Positions 45,530-55,794 of a stretch of 64,000 nt of DNA are shown here, piece after piece. The notes under the pieces were generated by a model. It was given only the letters and a program-made list of their open reading frames with translations. It ran no database searches and was not told where the DNA came from. A program made the translations under genes and the position numbers. Source of the stretch: Phycomyces blakesleeanus NRRL 1555(-) (lineage: Eukaryota; Mucoromycota; Mucoromycetes; Mucorales; Phycomycetaceae). Location of the stretch: positions 1,109,001 through 1,173,000 of the forward strand of contig NW_017265141.1 of assembly GCF_001638985.1 (NCBI RefSeq), in the 5' to 3' direction. The first letter of the stretch is position 1. Each line of letters opens with the position of its first letter.

Positions 45530-45714
45530 AGCTTGATTTTGAGGAAATATTTAATGGAAAATGTAAGTGGAAAATTACGAATTTCCTAATTTTCCACTTA
45601 CATTTTCCACTAAATCGCATCAACTGAAAAAAACGTATAACAGTTATTGGAAATTAAGTCGACGTTTCAATTGAAAATGGATAAATTATTCAATTTTCCA
45701 CTAGATAACACCTC
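45530..45714. mobile_element. Hairpin element E3, same architecture in reverse orientation
   Basis: Read on the minus strand from 45714 it begins GAGGTGTTATCTAG after TA. It then shows an imperfect inverted repeat, GTCGACTTAATTTCCAAT (aligning with the AAATTCCAAT core of E1 and E2), GCGATTTAGT (aligning with GGCCATTTAGT) and a very stable hairpin (plus-strand arms 45549-45575 and 45589-45615, 26 of 27 paired). The AAGCTT block after the hairpin also aligns. The lower-coordinate end is not identified. Confidence 0.6.
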
Positions 45715-46050
45715 TAATATTTTACTTCAGCTATATATTCATTTTATATCTGGTTACTATTAGCACACTAACAAAAGTAAGTTTGAATAAGTTTCTATTA
45801 TTGACCAGGGTGTATCCGTGACAACAGGGTTTCGTTTATATTTATATATATTGTTGATTTACTCTTCTTTCTTGCCATTCTAAAAAAGGGCATCATCAAC
45901 TCTTCTTTTTTATTGATACACTTTTACTTCTTACTTCTCATTGCTCTGCGTCATTTGAAAACTTGCCGGATATCCACAAGGCTTATATATTATTTATTAT
46001 GTCTTTGAACACTTAGTTCAAATTATTCTACGCTTGAAACCTTGGTTTGA

Positions 46051-46265
46051 CTAAATGCCTCTATATATATATAATATTGATTTTGATTTATTCTTGGAAC
46101 CATCTAAATTACCAAAAAAAAGGTTTAACAATTCTGGGACCCATACCTCCAGAGATCTTCTTGAAACAGACTCGCTAAATACATGGTATTCAAGTGCATC
46201 ACTCAAGTAATCATAAGAGCCGCTTTTAATCCGAATGTACGTCAAAGCAGAATACAAGCTTTTGT
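46051..46265 (-). pseudogene. Coding-like fragment, unidentified
   Basis: An open minus-strand stretch with protein-like composition (SALTYIRIKSGSYDYLSDAL, SRRSLEVWVPELLNLFF). It may be part of the same decayed gene as the fragments upstream to 48112. No domain is recognised. Confidence 0.25.
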
Positions 46266-46579
46266 ATTTAGAAATATATATTAGACACCTTTATTTATTT
46301 TTGGAAAGTATGAAATAAATACATAGAAAAAAATAAGTGGAACATAAAAAGATCTTTATTGGATTTTCTTTTTGAAAAGTTTTAATTCATAAAGATGTTT
46401 CAGGTCTGAACATTCTCTAAAGACCCTTTCCACGTATTTATTCATAAAACTTCCTATTTCTTGCTACCCAGTAACCAATAAGTAGTATATAATTTTCTCC
46501 AGATTTTTTTTTGCAAAATGTTTCCATAAGCCAAGCATTGACTTGTTTGTTGCTTATGAAATCTGACGCTTTTCATTTT

Positions 46580-48112
46580 TAAAAATGTGGAAGTTTTGCA
46601 TTGTTATGACGCTTGTTTTCTTTTGCGTAACACTTTGAAAAGGCTTCAATAGCTTTGGATTTTGCTTTTAATGATCTAAAAACTTTTCCAGATCTACTGT
46701 TGCGGTCGCGTGATTTGAGGAATAGGTTTCCCATTACTGGATTGATTCAAGCTTCTTGTCTTAATTTATTGAAGTTTCTTGTCTTTAGTCTATTGATAAT
46801 GCTCATCTGAAGTATAACAATATAGACTTCCATAATTCATGCTTCTACAGTTTTTTCTTGTATACAAAAGAGCACATATCTTTGACCAGAAGATATATGT
46901 ATACACAACTTTCGGTTATCTCTTGAAGTATCTTAACGTGTTTTTAATTTGCCTATTAATACAGCTGTCGTCTCTTTTTTGCAAGAAAATGGGAAATACC
47001 TTGTATTCTATCTTTTATCCTATTTCGATCTTTGTTTAAACATGGACGTACCCACAGTATCGGTCTGGATTATACTACAAGATTTCATTGAGCCTTGATC
47101 TTTGAATGCTTTACATGACAAATTGACTACTTTTCTCAAAACATAATCTTTTTCCAATTTTGAGTCCATAATGCCGTGTAAGATTTGTATTATTTAGGAT
47201 TATGGTATATATGGCTGTGTAAGAAGAAATATATGCTTTTCTAAGCGGAAAGTATGAGAAGGAAATGAAATTTGATCGTTAGCAAATCTGAGGCAGTTTT
47301 AAATATTCTTTCAAATGCTTCGTAGAGTTTAATTTGCACTTATAGTAAAAACTTCGTTTGTTAAGTTTTGGACTGATATCGTATATATTGAATAACTCTG
47401 AGATAAGAGATTGGCGCGTAACCAAAAAGGTTTGTAGGCAAGTTCTTATAGTCATCAAAATCTAGAGAAAGTCTCAAGCTCATGTATGGCTGTGTAGACT
47501 CCGTATATAATAGCTTTGATGGTTTTTTTTCCGGATATTTTATCCTTTTACAAACTCTTATCTTATCTTCTTTTCCCTGTCTTCTTTGTTGTGTAAGTTG
47601 AATAATAAATATAAGAAAAATGTCTCCAAATTTTAGCGTCACAGAGTTTTTGTATGTGTTAATTTTCGCACACTCGTATAGTACTCTTTGTTGTCCGAAT
47701 CGGAAATATATGGGCTCATAATTGGTTTCCTGCAATAGCTTTTTTTTGTACTTTTCTATTAAATCACGAAAATCTAGATTTTTGAAATTTAAAGTACACC
47801 ATAAAAAAACGTGGTGATTTCGATGATGGTTTTGGAAAGTACTATAGGAACCTTTTAAAGTCTCCACCAGATTCACCACTTGTTACCATAATATATAATA
47901 TATATTGAATTATATTCTGGTCTTTGACTTGGATATGTGTTAATATACACACACTCCTTATTAGGGTAATTTTCCAAAGTATTGTATTCTAAATGACAAC
48001 TGAACGGTTCCAAAGCATAGTAATTGTAATTCTGCTCCTTGTTTCTAAAAGACGTTGTCTCCCAGTTCCTGATGAGACACCCAGCAGCTGAGTTTGGTGT
48101 GACTCGATCCAT
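46580..48112 (-). pseudogene. Decayed gene relic, possibly Fanzor-type (TnpB-like) nuclease
   Basis: Four coding-like pieces lie in order on the minus strand. 48112-47873 begins MDRVTPNSAAGCLIRNW. 47885-47361 overlaps it in another frame, so one indel is implied, and contains ECAKINTYKNSVTLKFGDIF. 47169-47020 contains SMKSCSIIQTDTVGTSMFKQ. 46734-46580 contains RSGKVFRSLKAKSKAIEAFS. Fanzor proteins of early-diverging fungi have, as far as I recall, an N-terminal NxVxxHF-like segment and a strand of the type TDGVGVSV-(F)KQR before the RuvC-I aspartate; the second and third pieces resemble these. Several stops and frame breaks separate the pieces, so it is not functional. The similarity is from memory and must be searched. 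Confidence 0.4.
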
Positions 48113-48233
48113 TTTTGCACGTCACCGCTCCCCATCCTCCCGGCACTTCCCCTTCACAAATTTTTTTTTTACAACACGCACTTCTTCCTTTCACTCAAGA
48201 GCGCTATTAAAGCAACCTTTAAGAATACGAAAA
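48113..48233 (+). promoter_or_regulatory. Promoter/5' leader of the aspartyl-tRNA synthetase gene
   Basis: A short C- and T-rich stretch (48123-48200) directly before the ATG, typical of a leader of a highly expressed fungal gene. No defined site is claimed. Confidence 0.4.
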
Positions 48234-50152
48234 ATGTCTGAGCCTGTCAAGGAACCCGTTGAGGAGATCACCCAAAAGACTGAAGACCTCGTTTTTGAGT
48301 AAATGGAACAAACCCACAAACATAGAGAAAAAGAAGAGTCGTATTGACACCTAGTATTAGTGACGAAGGTAAGCCTATCTCCAAGAAGGCTTTGAAGAAG
48401 CTCCAGAAGGAGAAGGAGAAGGCCGACCGAAAGGCTGCTACCGCCGCAAAGCTTGCTGAGGAAAAGGCTAGCAGAGAAGCTGGAAACGTCGTGAGTGTGG
48501 AATGAGCTGCGGTCTTGTCTGTTTTGTGACTCATACTTACAGGTTTCATTTAGGACTACTCTACTGAGCGTTATGGAAAGCTTCCCATGAACCAGTCCCA
48601 GACCCGCACTGGTGAGTCATATACACACAATGTTTCACAAATTTGGGACTAATGCGCATTGAGCAAGGTAGCAAGCGTGAGGATATCACCACCATCAATG
48701 CCAGCCGTGCTGGTGAGACCGTCATTATCCGTGCTCGTGTCCACACCTCTCGCCCCACTGGTGGCAAGATGTGCTTCTTTGTATTCCGCCAGGGTGTGTC
48801 CACTGTTCAGGGTATTATTAACGCTGATGCCGACAAGATCAGCAAGCAGATGATTAAGTTCTGTGTTGGTATTCCCGCCGAGTCTATTGTGCTTGTAGAA
48901 GCCAAGATCGTTAAGCCTGTAGAGGAGGTTAAGAGCTGCACTATTTCTGATGCTGAATTGGCCATTGAGAAGATCCATGTTATTTCCGAGGCCCAGGGCC
49001 GTCTTGCTTTCTCTCTTGAGGATGCTTCCCGTCCTGAATCAGAGTACGAAAACGAAGACAGCCAGTTTGTTCGTGTAAACCTTGACACACGTCTCAACAA
49101 CCGCGTTCTTGATCTCCGTACCACCACCAACAACGCCATCTTCCGTCTCCAGTCTGCTGTGTGCTTGTTGTTCCGTGAGTTCTTGATCGAGAAGAACTTT
49201 ATGGAGATCCACACTCCCAAGATGATCAGCGCTGCCTCTGAGGGTGGTTCCAACGTCTTTAAGGTGTCTTACTTCAAGACTAATGCCTTCCTCGCACAAT
49301 CTCCTCAGCTTTACAAGCAGATGTGCATTGCTGCTGATTTCGGCCGTGTCTTCGAGATTGCACCTGTCTTCCGTGCCGAAGACTCCAATACCCATCGCCA
49401 CATGACTGAGTTCATGGGACTCGATATGGAGATGGCTTTCGAGGAACATTATCACGAAGTCCTTGATACCCTTGACGATCTCTTTGTCTACATTTTCACT
49501 AACTTGAAGCAACGTTTCGGTAAGGAGATCGAGGCTGTCAAGAGACAGTACGACTTTGAAGATTTCGAATTCCTCCCCAAGACACTCCGCCTCAAGTTCT
49601 CTGAGGGTGTTAAGATGCTCCGTGAAGCTGGTGTCGAGGTTGGTGAATTTGAAGATTTGAGGTAAGATAAATATTTTAGTAAATTGAAAAGAAAAGAAAT
49701 CACGGGCTTGGTTAACTGACAAAGCTACCATTAAATTATTGGGGGATATTAGCACTCCCAACGAGAAGTTCCTCGGTAAGCTCGTCAAGGAGAAGTACCA
49801 CACCGACTTCTATATTCTTGACAAGTTCCCTTTGGCCATCCGACCTTTCTACACCATGCCCGATCCTGAAAACCCCGGATACTCCAACTCTTACGATTTC
49901 TTCATGCGCGGTGAGGAAATTCTGTCGGGTGCCCAGCGTATTCACGATGCTGATTTCTTGACCGAGAGAGCCAATGTTCACGGTATTGATCTTACAACCA
50001 TCCAGCCTTACATCGATGCCTTCAAGATCGGTGCTCCTCCCCACGCTGGTGGTGGTATTGGTCTTGAGCGTGTTGTCATGCTTTACCTTGCCCTTGGCAA
50101 CATTCGCCGCACCAGCTTGTTCCCCCGCGATCCCAAGCGTCTTGAACCCTAA
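48234..50152 (+). CDS. DPS1: Cytosolic aspartyl-tRNA synthetase
   Basis: Class IIb synthetase that charges tRNA-Asp, about 550 residues from five exons. The start [11 protein letters not shown] at 48234 follows the leader. A lysine-rich N-terminal extension ([17 protein letters not shown]), typical of fungal cytosolic AspRS and involved in tRNA binding, precedes the anticodon-binding OB fold ([20 protein letters not shown]). Class II motif 1 lies around [19 protein letters not shown]. Motif 2 is [20 protein letters not shown], and motif 3 is [32 protein letters not shown] is the AspRS amino-acid pocket loop. Introns near 48299-48354, 48492-48554, 48613-48666 and 49663-49750 are GT-AG. Codon use is strongly C-ending, as for abundant proteins. 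TAA is at 50150-50152. Confidence 0.96.
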
Positions 50153-50276
50153 TTTTTTTTTCTTTACTCAATTCTATTCTAATAAACTTCCCACAATATC
50201 TTAAAGTAACAGAAAGGAAAAGTTGTGTGTTGTGTGTTGTGTTGTGCGAGTAATGATAATGCGTTGTTTATTGAAT

Positions 50277-51807
50277 CTATTTTCTTCCTTTTCCCTTGGT
50301 CACTTTCCGGGCCTTCTTGAACTTGTTTCTTACACCGCTCTTTCCATCCAATATGCCATGGAATTGTTCCTCTCCTCCATCTTGCCTTGAGCGCTTGTTT
50401 CCACGTGACATAGCAGACTAATTAATTAAAATTAAAAAATTAGTCTTGAAATCTGTGGAACACACACAATATTCTTTATTATTTACCTCGATATCGTCGT
50501 CGTCTCTTTCTGCACGCTGGGATTTACGGTTCAAGACGTTTCTGAAGCGCTCATTCTCCTGTTCCTCTACATCCTGGATACCAGCCAAATTGCTGAAATC
50601 ATTGAGGTTCTACAAACATCATGAGGTTAGTACAGCTGTTAATACATGTAAAACTAAACTCTAGTCATAATTCTTACATCGAATTCACTCTCAAATCGCA
50701 TCTTGTTCTTTGACTGCATGCGCTTCTTTTCCTTGCGTGTGACAGCCAAACGGACGTAGTTATTTTCTTCGTACTGACTCTTCTCAGCAATCAAACTATC
50801 TACACGGTCACCGTAGCCAGTGCCTTCATTGACGCCACCACGAACATCAACCTCTTCTGGTGCATCATTCATCTCTGCCATCAGATCCTTCATTACTCTG
50901 GATCTCGATGCCTTCTCCTTCAGACGCTCCTCGTTTCTCTCCTCCTTTGACTTTCTGTCCTTTCCTGCATCGTAGTTGACTGGGGCAAGCTTAGGTGGTC
51001 TGTAGACGCCTGACTTGGCATTGGTATCATCTATATAAGACATAATAGGATATCAGTACATATAGAAATATAATCGGCACAATTTGGATCCACAAAATCA
51101 GATTTTTACCGTCGTCTTCTTCTTCGTCGTCGTCATTTCTGTTCAACAAGTTCATGGGGTTGGGCTTGAAAGCAAGAGGATCGTTGGCTATGAATAAATT
51201 ATTTTAGTAATAAGATAAAGTGTTAGATCCACAATTCGTTTGTAAATATATGCACAATCATATATATATATATATATATATATGCGTGCGTGCGTGTGTC
51301 TGTATTCTGGTTCACTCACCAACTGCGGTAGCACTTGTTACTGCTCCTGTCTCGGCCTTTTGGGTACCCATGACAGCTGTGCGAACAAGCTTGTCGATCT
51401 GATACTTGAGCTTGACCTCAATAGGCTTCATTTTGTCAAGAATTACACGAAGTTCGACCAAGGATTTAACGACAGGATGGTTTTCTACTTGTTTTCCGGA
51501 CAATTTGAGATGTACATAGAAAGTGAGCTGGAGAATGTATTGGATCATGATCTGGTATTTCACTTCGAGGAATGAAACACCCTTTGATGTCTTGATCTCG
51601 CCATCAGCCAGCTTCTGCATGACTGGTTGGAGCTGTGTTTTCAATTCGATCGTCTTTGCTTTGAGATCCTGTAGAAGCTTGGTCAGCTCGCTTTTTTCTA
51701 AGAAATAAGACATGTCAGGTCATCGTCCGGTTATTCCTCGGTATTAATCTACCTTGGACACCCGCAGGTGCATCCAATGTTGTCTTGTTAATCACTGCAG
51801 TAGACAT
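50277..51807 (-). CDS. Neuroguidin/Lcp5-like Sas10/Utp3/C1D family protein
   Basis: About 330 residues from six or so exons, starting MSTAVINKTTLDAPAG at 51807. The N-terminal Sas10/C1D domain is clear (KGVSFLEVKYQIMIQYILQL, then HPVVKSLVELRVILDKMKPI and KLKYQIDKLVRTA). It is followed by a FKPNPMNLLN segment and an acidic run, then a region with KSGVYRPPKLAPVNYD, which is a neuroguidin/Lcp5 signature. The C-terminus is very basic (SGVRNKFKKARKVTKGKGRK). In yeast Lcp5 is a component of the U3-containing small-subunit processome needed for 18S rRNA maturation, so a nucleolar role is expected. One intron carries a (TA)n(TG)n run near 51262-51300. The stop is TAG at 50279-50277, facing the AspRS gene. 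Confidence 0.88.
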
Positions 51808-52235
51808 TAGATCAAAAGCAAAGAAATGTTCAAGACCAACATGCCAAGGCAAGTCAAAAAATTCTAAAAAGGCACAGTATTGGCAGTCACATATACTCCA
51901 TGCTATCCCATTTTTTTTGGGATTTTCAAAGCAGATTGCTGGTTCTACTCGTTATATACATAAAATATATTGCGAGATAAAGAAATTGTTATTATTTTAC
52001 TTTGATATTATTGATGAAAATATTAATACTTACATTTAATAAAGTCCAATTGTTTACCTTTAACACAGTACCAGCTTGTACAAAAAAGCTTAATTGAATA
52101 GTAAGTAATCCAAGAGCAAAATACCTTGGTTATGACTCGAAATTATACCCAGAGCATAGTATTATGAATAAAAGATTCAGAAGAAGAAGAAAAAGAGAAT
52201 ATGGTTGAGTTTATTCAATAATGAATCTCTATATT

Positions 52236-52267
<32 letters not shown>

Positions 52268-54315
52268 CATTTTATAATCTCCACAAAATTTGAACGTTTA
52301 TAATACATTAGTTGTCTTCATCATTTACTGTAAATTTATTCAGTAAAGAATACAAGGGAGCTGTTATAATCATTTTAGAACCTCAAAGACGATCCTGGTT
52401 TCTTGGCTCTAATTTTTTTGTATAGGAGAATAATGTATATTATATATGTATCTTCTTGGCCTGTGCCACTAGATATTCTTATTCATTAAATGGAATAATA
52501 GGAACAAACTGTGAGGATTTCGATCGGCTATAATATAAAGAAAGCCAAGACACCATCTTATTTTGTATATATATTGTTCATCACACAAAATAAAATTGCA
52601 CCACACTAGCACGGTCCGCGCGTTGAGATGCCTAAAATGTAATTCTTGTAGCTATAAATTAGCATTCTTTTTTTATTGTTGTTGCTGTTGTTGTTCTTGC
52701 TACATACCAATTAACTGGGGTGAGATTTGTAAATATTCATAGTTTTAGATTCTGTGCCCATAACAAAAAGAAGAGTAGGTGGGCTATATGAAATAGAGGG
52801 CGATACATATATACATATATATGTATATATTTCATATGTCAAATCAAGTGATAAAGAGGAGTTGAACAATGGTGATAAACACAAGCCAAAATATTGTGGT
52901 TTTTGAGCTACTAAGGTCTGTTCTCCTTTTCTTACTGCTTTTGTTATTTGAGGATTTGTGTTCAATCAAGTCTTGAGCTTACAAAAATGGGCGTGAGAAT
53001 TGAATATGAAGAGGCTCAATAGAATCAATTATACCAAAGATATTACTGCTATCGTTATCATTATTGTTTAAATAAAGCAAGTGTATTTGATTGATATCCA
53101 AAGAAGAAGGAGACTTACCATTGATAATAATTAAAGCTCATATCTTTAAGCACCAAAAGCCGCCCTTTCCGATTTGCAACCAAGATCACCTCTTCATTTT
53201 TATTAAAGAGGAAATAAAAGTCTTGATTAGAAGAGTACTTGTACTGCAAATGACAATAAATCCTTTTTTTCTTTAATTTGTTGTCTTCTAGTCGTGACTG
53301 GCTTGAATTAACATAAAAATCAAGCCGAGATATTACTTTATGATCTGGTTTTACTGCTAAGAAATCCTGTTATTATTGTACGATAATGGTTGTTACTTTT
53401 ACATTGGCCATTATTGCCGTGCAATTCCACGTGGAATAGACTATTGACTAGATATTTGGTTAGTTCATCTTTAACAAATCTCAATTCTTCCCTTGTTACA
53501 CGACATTCAAAGAAACCTATAATCTGTAAGCCGCCAGAGTAGCATACATACATAAATACGTATATATATTACTGAATTGGAGGTTGTTTTATATTGAATA
53601 CCTTGGCTTGATATATAATTGACCTGTAGAGTATCTGATAAAAATGCTCTGTAAGTTTAATCTATGAGGATTTAAGCAAATCAAAAAAGAAAATTAAGAT
53701 CAAAAGACAATATTCATTATTCAAAATCAAAGATTAATATTTGGAATTTGATAAAAAAATAAAAATAAATAATAGGATAAAATATAAAATATAGAAATCC
53801 TCCAGGGTCCACGTTATATTTGGTCAGTACAGATTTACAAGAATTCACTCAAGGTCTACTTCTTTAACCAAAACTCGTTCTACCTGAAATAGCCACACAC
53901 GTGGTTTATTCGGGATTAAAATAATAACCAAGAAAAGCTGTGTGCACCCAAACGAGACTTGTCTTTTTTTTGCTAATTGCCTGGTGTGGATTATACTATT
54001 ATTATTAATTTTTTTTTATAACTTCCAAGTGAGAAGAGACTTTAACGTCGATCAAACTCAGACAACTTACTTTCCTTTTCATCAAACTTCTTCTAAACTC
54101 CATATTCCCTCTCTCTCTCTCTCTCTCTTTCTATTAATATTTTATATATATTTCTTTGCACCTCATCTGGGCAAAAGGCATCGTGCTTCATTAACTCTGG
54201 CAGCCGTGCTTCATATATTATTCTTAGTTAATTCACATCTTTTTTATTAAAGAAAAACATTTATATATAAATATTTATTTCAATCATCCCTGAATCATCT
54301 TGATCTCATCCAGCA
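51808..54315. other. Long intergenic region
   Basis: 2.5 kb of AT-rich DNA between divergent genes. Contains a (CA)n(TA)n microsatellite at about 52240-52267 and an imperfect TATATAT-CATATATG palindrome near 52806-52832. A CT run at 54110-54129 lies in the probable leader of the Tea1-like gene. Short frames have no recognisable product. Confidence 0.55.
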
Positions 54316-55758
54316 ATGACCCTCTTTTCGAAACTTACCAAAAGTAGCGAAAAGACAATCTTTCCTTGGTCTCAACGCAAGTTGGGAGGCACAAGTAATT
54401 CCCTTCCGAGATTCGGACATGCAACAGCTGCATTACCCTCGGATAATCTCGTTGTCTTTGGTGGTGTACATCAAGGCTCGAGTAAAAAAGACTTGCTCTT
54501 TATAGACACAAGTAAGCCTACGACAACTCGCTCGGACCCATCGAATCAAACGATTATTATTAAAAGCGTCTAAATATATCCTATAAAATATTCATTCATC
54601 TTTCTATTTTGAATTTTAATTTTGAATTATCAGACAACCTTTCTGCAAGTACAATTAACACAAGTGGTGATGTTCCTGGCCCTAGAAATTATCCTATTGT
54701 TGTTGCAATTGGTAGCCATGTATTAAGTAAGCTCAATTGGATCTGATAAGATTGAATTTCAATAGATTATATAAATATAATATATAAATATAAAGAGAGA
54801 GAAAAATAAAATTCGTTAAAAAAACAAATTTATATTTACAGTGTATGGTGGCGAACCTATTGTACCTGACGATAAATGGGATCCAAATTTTTATATCTTG
54901 AATCCAAGTAAGTGCAATTATCAATATATACTATACTATATTATTTATTTATTATAATTAATAATTAATTAATTGCATTATAATATATATATATATATAT
55001 ATTAACTATTTATTAATTTATCAAGGTGCTCGCCAATGGTTGCGTATACAAATGGAAGGACCTGTTCCGGTCGAACGCTCAGGCCATTCAGCTTTTACTG
55101 CTAATGGTGTAGTTTACATATGGGGTGGACAACGTGCAGGACGATACCTGGATGATATGCTGGCCTTTAACACCAGCAACTGTAAGCTTAATTTCGCCAC
55201 TCGAAAAAAAAAGAAGAAGAATAAATGTGTAATTTACATGCTTTTTATTCAGATCCTACTAATCCTCGTTGGGAGTTTTTATCGGCCATCAATGAAGGTC
55301 CTGCTGCAAGATCAGGCCATGTTTCTGTAATTTTTGAAAACAAATTCTATATGTAAGGATTGTGCTAAAGTTCTTTTTTTTCTGGAACAAAGCAACAGCA
55401 ACAATAACAACAACTACAAAAAGAGGTGCTTGTGTGTCTGTGTGGAATAATAATTACTAACAAAGTAGCCACATTATTATTATCATACTTTCATTTTCTT
55501 TTCAGTTTTGGAGGTACAGATGGCGATCATTTGTACAACGACATTTGGTCATATGACTTCCAAACCAGACTGTGGATTCAGGTGTCTGCAGCAGGCTATA
55601 TTCCCGTCCCACGCGAAGGATGTTCAGCATGTCTTGTAGACGATGTGATGTATGTAATTGGTGGTAGAGGTCCAGAAGGACAAGATCTTGGTGACCTGTG
55701 CGCCTTTAAAATTAAAAGTAAGCAACCATATTTTTCAAAGTTCATTGAATACCAAAAC

Positions 55759-55794
<36 letters not shown>

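Noticed and set aside
48649..50044. Several long minus-strand frames opposite AspRS
   Set aside because: Shadows of a highly biased gene; no independent motif.
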